Part shown: positions 12,279-24,464 of the stretch, piece after piece
How the letters are laid out: each line of letters opens with the position of its first letter
How positions within the stretch are numbered: the first letter of the stretch is position 1
Origin: Zychaea mexicana
Lineage: Eukaryota; Mucoromycota; Mucoromycetes; Mucorales; Lichtheimiaceae
DNA: 64,000 nt
Assembly (NCBI RefSeq): GCF_025766255.1
Contig: NW_026516817.1
Location: 1 to 64,000 of the forward strand
Direction of reading: 5' to 3'
Made by a program: the position numbers and the translations under genes
Notes under the pieces: generated by a model
Told to the model about the DNA's origin: nothing
Seen by the model: the letters and a program-made list of their open reading frames with translations, nothing else
The model's database searches: none

Positions 12279-15200
12279 AAGCAAAGGAACAAGGTGGAAG
12301 GAAAAGCCCAAAGAAAGCCAAATGGCCCGCATGACCTTGTGTACTCAAAAAAGCTCAATAAAGGTCTGCAAAGCGTTGGCGCTCCCATGATTGGTACGCT
12401 CATGGCTGAACTGGCTATCCTGGAAATCGGTCGTGCCATGGAGGTGCCTATGATCAAGCAGTTTTGTCTGTTCGCCCAGGTGGCTCTTGCGGTCGAGTTT
12501 TGTCTGGAAATGACCTTTTTCATGGCGGTTCTCTCTATCGACATTAACCGTGCTGAGGTACAATTAAGCGGGTGCTAAAAATACACACACACGTTATTGT
12601 TTGTCATTGTTTGAGTAATGCTAACTGCATAACTACTCATGTAGCTTGCCGATCTTGACGATCGTCAAGTCTCCAAGCGTTTGCGAGAATTAGCTATCAG
12701 CAACGTAGAGGACGATCAGAAACAATCGCCTGATTTTTGTCCTATTCAGGACTCCAGCGAGCATACCAGCTGCGCAGACTGCAAGGACTTTAAAACGCAT
12801 CGAGAAGTGAATGCATTAATGGTAAAGAAGAAAATATCCTTCTCTTCATACCGTGTGAAGACCTATGCCGATAAAGCGTTGTCGCTAACCACGCACAATG
12901 ATGTATAGTTATGCATGGTTATCTTAGGCTTAATGATGTTTCAGTCCTACTTTGGACGAGCCACAGTTCCCTTTTGCCCGCCATCGTCGTACCATGTCGA
13001 TTTGAAGCAGCAAGAACTCTTGACGAAAACGGAACGTTTGCGCACCGTCTCGACTGAGTACTGGGATATCATCAACCCCTCTCGTGAAACTCAATGGCTT
13101 CGTGTCGAGCCGCCATACCTTGCCACCTTTGGTATGCCAGCAACATCTACCGTCGAGTCGTTTGAAGCCGCCTATCGGAACAAAGCACTGAGCATCCAAG
13201 TAGCGCAGAGCAAGCGGCAGCCGCCATCGAAACTTCGGAGCTTTGTGTTCACATGTGCACGAAATACCTTCCTTTTCCTCTCCAGCATCAATGTGCCGAG
13301 CCTTGTGCTCTGCATTGTCCTCGTTGGCATTCTTATCTGGCTCACACCAGCCTACCGCGATCAATGGCTAATCCCGCTGTTCAAAAAGATCCTTCTGCGT
13401 GTGTTGAATCCAAGCATCATCTCGTCCAACGTCATTGTCCGTCGTTTACGCGAACATTTCCGACAAGATCAGGAAGTCATTCACGTGGGTGCGATTTCTG
13501 CACAAGAGCAATACCAGAAACGCAACAGCAGCGTGGGCAACGTGTCGATCAAAACGTTGTCGGGCCAACATGTGGCTGACGTCCGTCGCTTTGATGTCAA
13601 TGCTAAACACGGCATCGTTGTCTCGTGCGGACAGGATGATCGTGTCGTTGCATGGGACACTCGCCGAGCCAGACCGATCACACAACTCAGGTACGACGGT
13701 GACAACGGCAGCACCAGAGCCATACCTGCCAAATGCGTAAAGATCGATCAAGGTAACAAGTGGATCGCTGCAGCCCTCAACAATGGCATGATCTGGGTGT
13801 GGAGTGCATGCACCGGCAAAGTCACTCGCGAGTTTTGCATCGAACGGGATTATGGCGATATCCAGCAACCTCAGCAGCAAGTTGTTTTCCGTAACCGACG
13901 AAACAACAATAACAACAGTAGCAGCAGCAGCAGCAGCAGCAATAATGGCAGTGGTGACCCTCTGTCCAAGAAAAAGCGTCATCTTGATCGCGTCTTGGCT
14001 GTTCAGTTTATCGGTGCCGTTGCTGAGTATTGTCACCCCGTGGTTGCCGAAGTAGCAGCTAAAACCAAGGGCCATGCCACCGTCAAGTCGCAAAACTACC
14101 TTGTCACTGCACACAAGAGCGGAATGATCCGCGAATGGGATATTCTGTCAGGCGAATGCATGCAAACCGTTCCATCAGGCCACATGCGCGATATTTCAAC
14201 TCTCCATGTCGTCGAAGCCAAGGCACCCCATCGGAAATTAGGCGTGTCGTGGGTCTTTACTGCATCCAAGGACGGCCGAGTTACTTGCTGGGAGCGACAA
14301 ATAGTGAAGCGACAAGACATAACGAGCGTATGGACTTGCGCGTACAGCATCAAGGGCCACGACGGACACGCTATCACATCTATTGCGACCGAGTTACCTG
14401 TCGGTGGCATGGGCGTTTTGGTTACTGCAGCCAGCGACCGTTCAGTGCGTGTATGGAATTTCGAGACCGGCGCGCCCGTATGCACACTCGCGGAAGCCTC
14501 GACCAAACCAGCAGCAGCCGCAGTGGACAGTAGTGCTGTGATCAGCCAACTGGTAGTGACCCGATATTGCGAAGTCGAAAAGGGTCGGGGCATGTGCAGA
14601 GGCTGTGACACGTGCTTTGGCAACGGATTCTTCATTGCAGCATCTTCCACCGATGGCATCGTCGACGTGTATCGTCTAGAGCGTGTGGGCGGAAGCAGTC
14701 ATAACGGAAGCTGTACGCTCTGCAGCAAAGACTATCATCGAAGTCAGTACAAACGCAAAAAGAAGTCGGGCGACTCTGGCAATAACAGCAATACTACCAC
14801 TAGCACACCGACTCGACCACCGCGACGACGACAGCGTCATCAAGCACACATGATACCCAAATCGACAACAGCAGCATCGGACGGAGACAACTTGCTAGAA
14901 CTCCTAGACATTGAACAACTGGCGGGCGACGGCGAAGAGATCGAGCTTGTGCCAACACATCTCGGCAAAATTGACCAGCCCGCTGGACGAGGCCTGGCAT
15001 TCTGTGGAAGGAGTCGACTTTTAGCTGGCGTTCGACAAAAGGCAGGCACCCATCAATGGGAGGCATGGTTTGCATCCCTACAGTACTACGACTCGGCCAA
15101 AGATCAAGAACGGATACCCGTCGAGACATTTGACCTCGACCAAGACAACCCAGAGACTGAGGAGGAACTCGACTCGTACTTTGGACTCTTTGGTGTTGAT

Positions 15201-15533
15201 CCACAAGAGAACACGAACGGTGGCAATAGTAGCCGGCGACGGAGGAAAGACCAAAAGCAACAACGACAGCAGCAGCAACCGGATGAAGATTATGAGCTGT
15301 TGCCGTTCTCGACGGTGCACCATGTATTACCGCTGGATGGAACGGGTCTCGCATGCGATTTTGGCAATTTTATCAAGCTTATATACCTAGAAGACGAACA
15401 TAGAAAAAAGCATCTCCCGTCATGTCGATGTGACGCTTGCCTTAAAACGAGAGCAAGCGAGGTACGATGCTCCATCATTCCCAATTGTCCTCAAGCATCA
15501 GAATGTCTAACAGCACGGCAACAAGCTGTGTAA
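11115..15533 (+). CDS. SCP1: SREBP cleavage-activating protein (SCAP/Scp1-like)
   Basis: Five exons: 11115-11819, 11895-12231, 12364-12557, 12645-12821 and 12909-15533, about 1345 residues. A membrane segment near residues 18-38 is followed by a lumenal loop. Residues about 240-412 form a sterol-sensing domain (LLSHMVIFFIVSSAFG, VKSRYGLGLAAVF, PWYLFPLVSNVATLENSFLL, FCLEMTFFMAVLSIDINRAE). Another membrane segment (CMVILGLMMF) opens exon 5. At least five WD40-type repeats follow at about 685-1000 (DDRVVAWDTRRA, GMIWVWS, SGMIREWDILSG, DGRVTCWER, DRSVRVWNFETG). In the known pathway this protein escorts SREBP from ER to Golgi when sterol or oxygen is low. The fourth intron was placed at 12822-12908 because it removes an in-frame TAG and has a CTAAC branch site. 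No SREBP gene is in the window. Confidence 0.9.
12248..12275. repeat. (GT)n microsatellite in SCAP intron 2
   Basis: An uninterrupted GT dinucleotide run lies inside the second SCAP intron, just after the GTACAG donor. It is likely length-polymorphic. It lies outside the coding exons. Confidence 0.85.
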
Positions 15534-15548
15534 AGAAAAGTAAAAAGA

Positions 15549-15558
15549 AATAAATAAA
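15549..15558 (+). terminator. poly(A) signal of the SCAP gene
   Basis: Two overlapping AATAAA hexamers lie 16-25 bases after the SCAP stop codon, in the position expected for 3'-end processing. The gene is convergent with the minus-strand membrane-protein gene ending at 15794. Confidence 0.5.
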
Positions 15559-15793
15559 AAAAGTGTACATATGTCTTGCGATTTCTTTTAACGAAAATAA
15601 TTGTAACATAATAGTAATGATAGTAACAGATAGAAGGAGGAAAAAAAAGGTGGGACGACACTGCATCATGATAGTATTATTAAGGCTGTTATTGTCATGC
15701 CTCGCTCCCTTTAACAAGTAATCATGTACGATCACCCCACAAATAATAATAATACGTGTACGAGTTGTTCCGGCAACTCATCATCTGTTTATT

Positions 15794-17353
15794 TTACCAG
15801 CCGTTTTCTTTTGTGGGGCCATGTTGATAATAGCTATCTATTCCGGTCGTAGTGGACGCCGCGCCAGTCGTGCGGTGATGGTAGTAGCTGTCAATGCCAG
15901 TGCCAGTGGTGCTGGATGCAGTGCCAGTTGCGCGCTGATAATAGCTGTCAATGCCTGCGTGCGGTGGGGGAGGCGACAGCGGTTGTGGTGAGGGAGCGTC
16001 GGGAGAAAACAGTGGTTCTGGTGAGCGGGACGATGATTGTGCTGCTGGTTGTGATGAATCCGCTGTGGAGATAGGTGGAGGAAGGGGCGAGCCTGTATTG
16101 TTGTTGTATCGCTTTGTTGTGTCGTTCATGATGAATTTGTTGAGCCGAGGGTTCGTTGACTCCTCTGGATCGTGGGTTGAGTTCTGGGACGTGTTTACCT
16201 TGTTGCCTGCCGCTTTTCGAGGGTGGAAAATCGAAATCTATATATAGCGTTTTAGCCATGTATGTCCCCACGTCCAATGACACCCGTTCCGTCTTCCGGA
16301 CTACTTACGAATGAAAGCCAAAGAAAGATAACACACATGTTAGTATTGGCAATCAATAGGTCGATGGCAAACTTGTTGGAATTGATGGTCATGTTCGTCG
16401 TCAGTCCGTCTGCGCACAGCAAGACAAGCGTGGCACCGTAGACAAACAAAATGATAGTGAGCATGACGTTCATGTCCTTGAAATACATCAATCGGGCACC
16501 GATCTTGTCTTTGCACAGTTTCAAGAGTCTTCTGAATCTAAAGTGGGAGCGAACACCAAGGCTAGCAGTGATCAACACTGGATAATAGCCACGATTAAGT
16601 ACTGCAGATCCGATATCCAGCAAAAAGATAAAAGTGGACTATTAGAACGCACCTTGCAAGGCATATGCCAGCTGTGGCACAACTTCACTCAACAACTCAT
16701 CATCGCTCCATCGCCACTGCAGCACTGGAAACATGGCAGCACTTCCAAGTGCCCTGAGGGGAAAAAGTCAGTAATTTGATGCATGCATGCATGCCATCCT
16801 CAAGTTACACCGCATCTTAGCCAGAAAACAAAATATCAGTTATTTACCATAAGATATAGAACTTGAATTCCCAAGAGCCCATGAACGATCGCTTTGCGAC
16901 TCGGTTGCATAGGTAATTCCAGAAACACTGCAGCAAGAAAAACACGCCGGTTTGTAATGCGAATGTGACACATTGAATGTAATCGATTGGCTGTGAAGTA
17001 AATAACGGCAGTTCCGGACTATTTAGCATCCCTTTGCTATGACACGTGAAAAAAAAGGAATACGTATATGCTTACTTGAACAAATTTTTGGTGGTACTCG
17101 TCCCAATATGGGAATGGCTTCTGGATAATTTGACCGTTATCAGGTCGCTCCATGAAACCTTCTCTGTATTTGATCCACGTTGATATAATATCTATGCGTG
17201 TGTTGATAAGAAATAGGATGAGATCAGTATGCGCTCTTGCTAGTAGCATAGAGACCTTGTCGACATGACCTTTGATAGTTTTCACATACCCCATGTCGTT
17301 TGTGTACACATCATTATAATCATTAGGTACGTGATGATGCTTTTGAGTGCCAT
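15794..17353 (-). CDS. multi-pass membrane protein of unknown family
   Basis: Six exons on the minus strand: 17353-17290, 17191-17076, 16990-16848, 16753-16653, 16601-16309 and 16237-15794, about 386 residues. All phases join cleanly. The start was chosen at 17353 because it gives a signal-peptide-like N-terminus (MALKSIITYLMIIMMCTQ) spliced to the rest of the protein. Five or so hydrophobic segments follow: FALQTGVFFLLQCFW, FYILWALGSAAMF, YPVLITASLGV, VMLTIILFVYGATLVLLC and NMCVIFLWLSF. The cytosolic-looking tail is Pro/Ser-rich and holds three copies of GIDSYY (two as GIDSYYQ), each after a Thr/Ala/Gly spacer. The topology would suit a receptor or sensor, but I recognise no family and propose no function. 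Confidence 0.65.
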
Positions 17354-19906
17354 CTTGGGAATTTGTGACGGCCGCAAACAGTTGAACCGCTCGTTCGTCC
17401 ATATACGATGTATTAAAAACATGGAAATATATACTTCGAGGCAGCATCGTTCTACAGGAACAACAAAAAGACATTCCGTTGCGAGGTTAGACAAATCCGT
17501 TCGCATTCTCTCGGTCGGTCGGTCGGTGATGAGAAGGCGTCAGCTGAACCTACGTAGATAGGAGAAATCGCTATAGAGTGTTGCTCAGTCTAGGATGTCA
17601 AATAACAAAAGGAATAGCAACGAGTGTGTACCTGAGATGTGTCATTCTTTTGTTGTGAGAAATACAAGAAAGAAAGAAGACATCCTCTTTTGCTCCGCAC
17701 TCTATTTTTTTTAAAAGCAAGCCAAAAAGTCTATTTTCTTATGAAGGGATCTTGATAATTACACTTTCCGACATTGAAGACGGGGGAGGAATGTCCGTAT
17801 ACATACCAGATATCGATGCTAAGCAAAAAAAAAAAAAAAAAAAACGGCTGCAATGAATTGCAGAGAGACACACAGATCAGCTCATTGTTCGCCATGTGTC
17901 ACTTGTGGTGAAGCAGAGGTACACGCGCACACATGCCTAACGAAGGTTAAATCCCGTAAAAAGAGTTTTGAGCGGGACCAGCAAATTATGTGCTATCCAT
18001 GTCCCCGACTCGCTCTCCGCCCAAAGTCTGTCACTCTTTTCTTTTCTCCACCGTCTCGGGAAGCTGTATATGCAATGTCAGCTTTTCCATCCATTCCATT
18101 GGCACGCAAAGAAAAATCTTGCTCATGCAATATTAGCCAAGAAATTTTAATAAAAGTAATCAAATGCGAACAACAAGTCAGAAGCTCGGGTGTAAAGTGT
18201 AGCCATGGACATGGTAGTAGGAATGACTAACTCACAGAAAACACACGGAGCACACATCATTTAAATTAGTACAAACAAACAAGTCGCTTGGGAGGACGAC
18301 GATATTGTCAGCGATCCATCAGAGTTAATAAAGGTGCTGATTAAATGGTAACACGTAACCGTAATAAATTATAATTAATACATGATTTATCATCACCATC
18401 ACTATTGCTACGTACTAGCACACATAGTCTTTAGGAATGACGATAGCGGCGGAGAGAAAAGCGTCTCTTGTAGATGAGCAAAAAGAAACGTTGACAGTAA
18501 TGCGCACATTTGCATGCATTCATCATTGCCCGGCTAAACAGCGAAAGGGGTCCTAGTGGTATCACAAACCCGCGCAGACTGGTTACACCACATAAAAGCA
18601 AAGATCTCCGTCTCTGTGCATATATACATTAGACTCAAATCCAGACCCGGCCAAAACATTTATGCTATAAAATAAATAAGCTGGCTTTTCTAGATGTGCA
18701 TATACAGACAACAACAACGACCGGCGCACACAAAGAGCTAATTGAGAGACAGCGTTACCTGGTGCCGTCCGCCAATCAAACTTTGCACCACCGCGAAGTA
18801 AAATCTAGTTCCTACAGTAAAAGTATCTGAAAGCCATGGGAATTATACATATTGATCACATGTCAACGGATCCCGTCAACTCAATTGTGCGAGCTGACTG
18901 GTATACCCCGCAATATAAATTTGTTAGATGGATCCACCCGCATTGATCTTATGATTAGAGCTTTTTCCCCTAAAAAGGAGATTAATCCACCGGTATGTAT
19001 ATTTATGCAAAGATAGTTTAGCTTATGACGATGAGAAAAGTGGCGCTGTAAGTGATAGTTGGTATTGACAGTATTGTACTGAATAAAATGCTCATTAATG
19101 GAAAGCATTCATGATCAAGTTTCTCGTCCTAGTACACCCTTACTCCTTGTTAAACCTTCAGCAGTAACATATTACACTTGGAAATAAAGAGTAATCCGTC
19201 TTCTTCCTGCCCACGGGAATAATAGGCCCTGCTTGCGAGTGTTGTAATCATTTTGGAACGTTCAGCATCAGTCCGCTATTAAGTACCCTACTTATTTGCA
19301 TAAAGTTGTTGTTTTTCCTATCAGCTGGGTGTCTGTGGCTCTCCGTGAAATGATATCTATCGATATTACAGGATAGTGCTATCTGGGTTCTATAATCATT
19401 CAAAGACTTGATTTCTTTAGACATTTTGTTGTTGTCTTTTTCTGTTGAATACATTGATGTGTTCGGCAGGTCATCAGTGCTTTAATGTAATAGTTCATAA
19501 GGTCTTTGAGAGTACGGCGCAGCATTATAATTGTTTTGTTGAAGAAGGGGCAAGTATTACAATAGACAATAATATGTTGACGACCATATCTCTTACCAAC
19601 GAGACCTATTTTAGACCCTGGTTTGTTACAATTGATTGCTCTAATAATCTATCTGCATTCATCGATTCCGAAGATGAATATCTCTCGAGAAAGCCATTTC
19701 CATAAGCAATATTCAAAGGCTGATGTTTTAAGATGAAAAGTAAACCAATGATGTGTGATGATATAAAAGTAAAAAGTATTATGGTAACATTTTATTACGA
19801 TGGAATGCTCCTAGTGAACAGTCCATGTTCTAAAATTTAAGCTAAATTAAACTCACCGTGTGCATTATTATTGAAGGGATCTGGTCATTCCTTGAGAAGG
19901 GTATCA
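17354..19906. other. intergenic, no gene recognised
   Basis: This 2.5-kb stretch separates a divergent upstream region from the MFS gene's 3' end. It contains CGGT tandem repeats at about 17511-17525 and a poly-A run at 17825-17843. Small ORFs (for example 17853-18230 and 19445-19705) show no family motif and no supporting splice signals. I see no RNA gene. Confidence 0.45.
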
Positions 19907-21856
19907 TTAATAGCCCGAGTACTTGCGGATCTGAGGCTTCAGTTTCAAAGCGAGAACGAAAAACGCCCAGACCAAGTTCAACATGCCAAAGAAGAACGTG
20001 ACCCAGCCGGCGCCAACAGCTTGGGTCATGGGGTTAGCTACAAACCAAAAACGTATGTTAGTTTTGGAAATCATGTCGCATTCACAGACCTCCTCTCTCT
20101 TTGCATTTCTTTCTTTTGTGCGAACACGTGCGATGTTAGACCGATCAGAATCACAGGAAAAGAGAAGAAAGAAAAGGATGGTTGTAGAGTTTTCCGATTA
20201 TAGTTTACCGATCAAACTAAGCGCAAACGTCCAGATCATGCGGACGAGGTTGGCTGCTGCAGTGACACTAGCACCACGACCACTCACAGAGTCCACAAGA
20301 TACGACATGACAGGGTTGAAAACGTTGACCATAGCGAAACATTGGACGCCAAACATAATGATCGATACCCAGACGTTCCAGCCCAATTGAACGGGCCAGC
20401 CCCAAAGAAAGAATGACAAAGGATTCAAGAGAAATGCACACGGCCTATCATTTCAACAGACGTTAGCAGCGGTTTTCTTCCAAGTACTTGTTAAGCTTAA
20501 AACTAACCAAACATTAGGAGCCAATCGATCTTCAGGCATAGCAACCCCGTCGCGCTTCGCCATTGCACGCCCAAGGAAAATATCCGAGAGTTTTCCAGAA
20601 ATCAGCGAGCCAATCACCTCACCGAGACCAGGTGAGATAAACGAAAGACCGATAAGGCTGGACGAAAATCCGTACTGGTGGGTATACAGCTCAGGAAGCA
20701 TGTTTTCAATGGCAAACTATAATCAACCACACCGCAAAAAAAAAAGAGTAAGCTTGTCATCTGTTCGAGTAGCTAATTATTGCTTCAGCACAGCTAGTTA
20801 TGTCTTACCATTCCACCGAAAGCCAAGCCAGTGCTAGTGGCGCAAATAAACACAAAAGGATGGCGGAGCAGAGCTAGCGACGCAAGCGGATTGACCATCT
20901 TTGACTCAACCGCCGTTTCCTCGGTTTTCTGGTCAGGATCAATTTCAACCATTCCGTTCTTGCCCCACTTGTCTTCCTCGCGGTATGTCTCCTCCATGAC
21001 AAAGACGACCAGGAGCAAGAGAATGCATCCAATCACGAAAAGGAGCCAAAACACAGACTGCCAACCCCAACGCTCGACGAGAAACCCGCCAAAGATAGGG
21101 CCAAACAAGGGACCGGCGAATTGCCCCGTAAAGTAAATACCCAGCGCATTACCACGTTCTTCCACGTCATATACATCAGCTACAGAACTGCAAGGGCAAA
21201 AAAAAAAGGAGTTAGTCTCCGTTAATCCTTTTGCGCTAATCTTTTTTTAAATATAATTTACCCAGCACCGATAGCCCAAGCTGATGAGATGCCCACTGCT
21301 TGAAGAATGCGCATGCCGAGTAGGACATAGATATCGTAGGCAAAGCAGCCACCAAGAGAACCAGCAGTGTAAATGATGATGCTGAAAAAGTAGACCGAGC
21401 GACGAACATACCAGTGATCGCTAATGCTGCTATAAAAGATCGGCTGCAAACAAAACATTTAGCGCGAGCTGATCCTCCGCAGACGAAGAAAATTCTTCTT
21501 CTAAGGAGGGTGAAACAAGGTACTTACAGCGATACCCATGAACAGCATGTAAAGCGAGTTACTGAGCGTCACCATAATCGTAGGACTGTTCAGTTCGGCA
21601 GTTATCTCTTCCAAGGCTGGAAGCTAGTAGTTTAAACAGATCAGGGCATATACAGAAAGTCAGGTGTTTCTGCTGTCACTTTATATTTTTTCATGATACT
21701 GAGACTTACATATATAGTGGAGCAGAATCCCGGAATGATGGCAATGAAGCAGACAAGGCCAAGAAGAAGCCTCTTACGCCATAAAGCAATGGTGCGTGGG
21801 TCCTTTTTCACTTCAGGACGTAGCTGTAGCAACGATTTGACGTAGTCTGACGACAT
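19907..21856 (-). CDS. major facilitator superfamily transporter (DHA1-like)
   Basis: Seven exons on the minus strand: 21856-21710, 21623-21528, 21443-21262, 21187-20809, 20716-20508, 20444-20209 and 20037-19907, about 459 residues with 12 predicted membrane segments. Family features include the loop 2-3 region (FYSSISDHWYVRRSVY), AVGISSAWAIGAGSVADVYD, and the strongly conserved ERGNALGIYFTGQFAGP, GPIFGGFLVERWGWQSVFW block, typical of fungal drug:H+ antiporter-1 type carriers. A long acidic loop (EDKWGKNGMVEIDPDQKTEE) joins the two halves. Fungal members export drugs, polyamines or organic acids; the substrate cannot be told from sequence. The start ATG at 21856 precedes MSSDYVKSLLQLRPEVKKDP, a short cytosolic N-terminus. 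Neighbours give no clue to substrate. Confidence 0.85.
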
Positions 21857-24464
21857 GGCAAGTAGCTGATGAGTGAACAAACAAGAAGAGGGAAAAAAAT
21901 CTTTTTACCGTTCCTGAACGTTTTTAAACCAAAACATCGCCAATTACTCCGATATGCATATCGTGCGAATTCTTTGATAATCGAGATTCCCGTTATCTGC
22001 TACTTTATTAACTGTAAACAAACAGTCAACGATCCAAAGGAAGAATCGGTCCCGCTGAAGTAGCAGCGCCGTCATTACCAGCAACAACAGTAGAGTAATA
22101 GCGTATCATATAAGAAGACGAGCCGGCAAGATATTGGTTGAATATATATCATTGGTCGTTTATCCATTATCAAGCTTTCTTCTACTCTTCTTCTGATATC
22201 AAACGTCCGATTCCTACAACATATTCGTTCAATGCTTATGATTCCGGAACATATACTTTGAATTTCGAATACATATCAGTGATTTCTAAAAACTCCAGGC
22301 AAAGCAATTCGCACCTTGATGCAGCCTTGATTTTGTTTTTGAAGACGAAACAATGAGCTTGACAAACTGTACTGTTGACATGCAGTGGTGCTTCATCGAT
22401 GATGTAAGACCTATTATGTCAACGTCGTCGTCATGTTCTCGCCATATCCGCAAACGTTGAGGAATTTTACTGTTCGCAAAAACAATGACCGAAGTGCATT
22501 CGCCCACTACATTTCAAAGTTGGTACTTTTGTACACCATAACGCTCATTGGGGTTCCAATGGTTATCACTCTTATGCAACAGAAGTTCTATCTTTTTTTG
22601 GCATTGATGTCTTCATCACTAAACGGAAAACTGTTTTAAAGACTCCGAGGATTGGCGAACAAAGCGAATAATGCTTCGGAACGAGTCGGACTCAGAGAAG
22701 AGAAGAAAAGAAAAGCGACGACGCTGTCCAACACGGCAAACCCGGTGTTTACTATCAGATCTTATATGTTTGATAACATCAAGCTCATATTTAACTTTTA
22801 CCTATCAATGGCTCAAACTTGTTTGGCATCATCGCCCAGTTTCGCCTGTACTTTTTTCTATATTGCGCAGACCATGTTTTTGCCGTGTTGCTACTAGGTC
22901 AGTATTGGTATCTTCTTTTGTGACTTGAAATAAACATCTAATTGTCGTTAGGATCGAAGCGCCATTGTCGGGGCTCACGTTCGGCGACTATTATGCGGCA
23001 AATGCACTTACATTTGTACGTACTCTATAGAGAGCTATCCGACTATCATTACAATGTTAGGTTCTTTAGACGATCTGTAGCAGCGGATCAGATCTGGATG
23101 GTTGATCATGACGGTACCGATCACGAGTTTCTGGCTCCACCAATTCAAGAACTGTCACACAATCAGGTTGAAAATATCGATACCCCGTCATCGTATCGTC
23201 ATTTTGTCTCTCGCCCCCATCACCTAGTTTTCCTGTAATGTACGGCACCAACGATGTCAATGATGTTGTAACTGAGGATGTCAATAATCGCACAACAGTG
23301 TCACTAGAGGATAGAGAACTCGACGGTTTACAAATGATGACAGAAGAGGAATGGTATGCTAAACAGCGTTGGCATTAGTTGTTCAATTGTTTTTGATAAA
23401 AAAGACGTTATATGATTTCTGATTCTACTTAATGCTGATTATACTTAGTGAAAATGAAGGAGATAAAAAGAGGCTGTGCGTGCGCGTATTTTGACGTTGA
23501 GGGTTAAAGAGGGAAGAGAAAGAAGAGAGAGAGCGAGGAAGCAAAAAGAAAGAGGAGTGGGGAGACGAAAGAGGAAAAGGATGCTTTTTGAATTTATTTT
23601 TTAAATATAAAGAAAATTAGGATCGAGTGTAAGCAGCTCTTTATCTGAAAACGAGTCAAAGTGATAGTAGAAATACTGTCGAATTCTATTGCATTAATCA
23701 ATCTCCCTGTGTGTGAAAGTGTGCAAAAATGAACCTAAAACCGCACACTGCACAAAATCCGCACATTCTTGAACATTTTTGCACACATTTTTCCTATGGT
23801 GTAAATGTCGTCAATATGGCTGTAAAGGAAGCGGTGGTCGTGGTAAATGTCATAATGTGCAGAATAAAGATTGATATCATACAACATAATCCAAATGCTT
23901 TCTACTAAGCTGCTGTGGCATCATCAATTCGCTTCGCGAATTGATGCTGCCCAAAAAAAAAAAAAAAATCAAGGACGGCCCCACCCATGTTGCCTGTGCC
24001 CGAAATTGAGAGCCAGCACATCAGCCGCTATTATGGCAGCCTCACAAAAATTAAGAAACCCTCTTTTAGTGCATTAGTACAAGGTGAGCCATCCACATCG
24101 ATACAAAGCACAAACGAAAAGACGAATGGATGGACGGATGGATGGATGGATCGCACGTACGGACGAATGGATGGACGATTATCTGGATGGAGTATACGAC
24201 CCGGCCAACACGATGTAAAAAGATTATCGCACCAATTCGAAAATGCCTCGACGCAATGACACTGACGGCATTTTCAAGAACGACACAGCCCGATTCGTTT
24301 ACTGTTTCGATTGTACAGCACCCTCATCTCGCCATTCGTCTGTCCACTTATTCGCACTGCTTTTGCTATCGCGGTCATTGGGGCTGCATAACAATGAAAT
24401 CATTGACTAACATTTATATTTTTCTCCCTCCCTCTTTGCTTTTTTGGGGAAGGTTTAATTTACC
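21857..24464. other. intergenic between MFS and RPL15; possible gene relics
   Basis: I find no intact gene in these 2.6 kb. At 22350-23240 several short frames have protein-like pieces (a hydrophobic LVLLYTITLIGVPMVITLM near 22510-22580 and a 98-codon frame at 22942-23238) but no order or splice pattern makes a gene, so this may be a decayed one. A GA-rich tract lies at 23510-23580, repeated CGCACA/TGCACA motifs at 23740-23790 and GATG tandem repeats at 24125-24180. Confidence 0.4.
24123..24182. repeat. GGAT/GGAC tetranucleotide repeat
   Basis: An imperfect run of GGAT and GGAC units lies about 280 bp upstream of the RPL15 start codon. It is a degenerate microsatellite. Any promoter role is unknown. 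Confidence 0.7.

Noticed and set aside
12906..12908. Nonsense mutation in SCAP
   Set aside because: The TAG is explained by an intron (12822-12908) with donor, branch site and acceptor all in place and phase 0 on both sides.
13446..14114. 222-residue minus-strand ORF inside SCAP
   Set aside because: It lies antisense to the WD40 coding exon and has no protein features; a shadow frame.
17037..17474. Start of the membrane protein at 17474 or 17506
   Set aside because: The frame from 17474 has no signal sequence and reads through a good intron (17289-17192, GTATGT...CATAG). Splicing it gives a signal-peptide start at 17353.
19445..19705. 86-residue ORF between membrane-protein and MFS genes
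   Set aside because: No family motif, no splice support and AT-rich context; likely chance.
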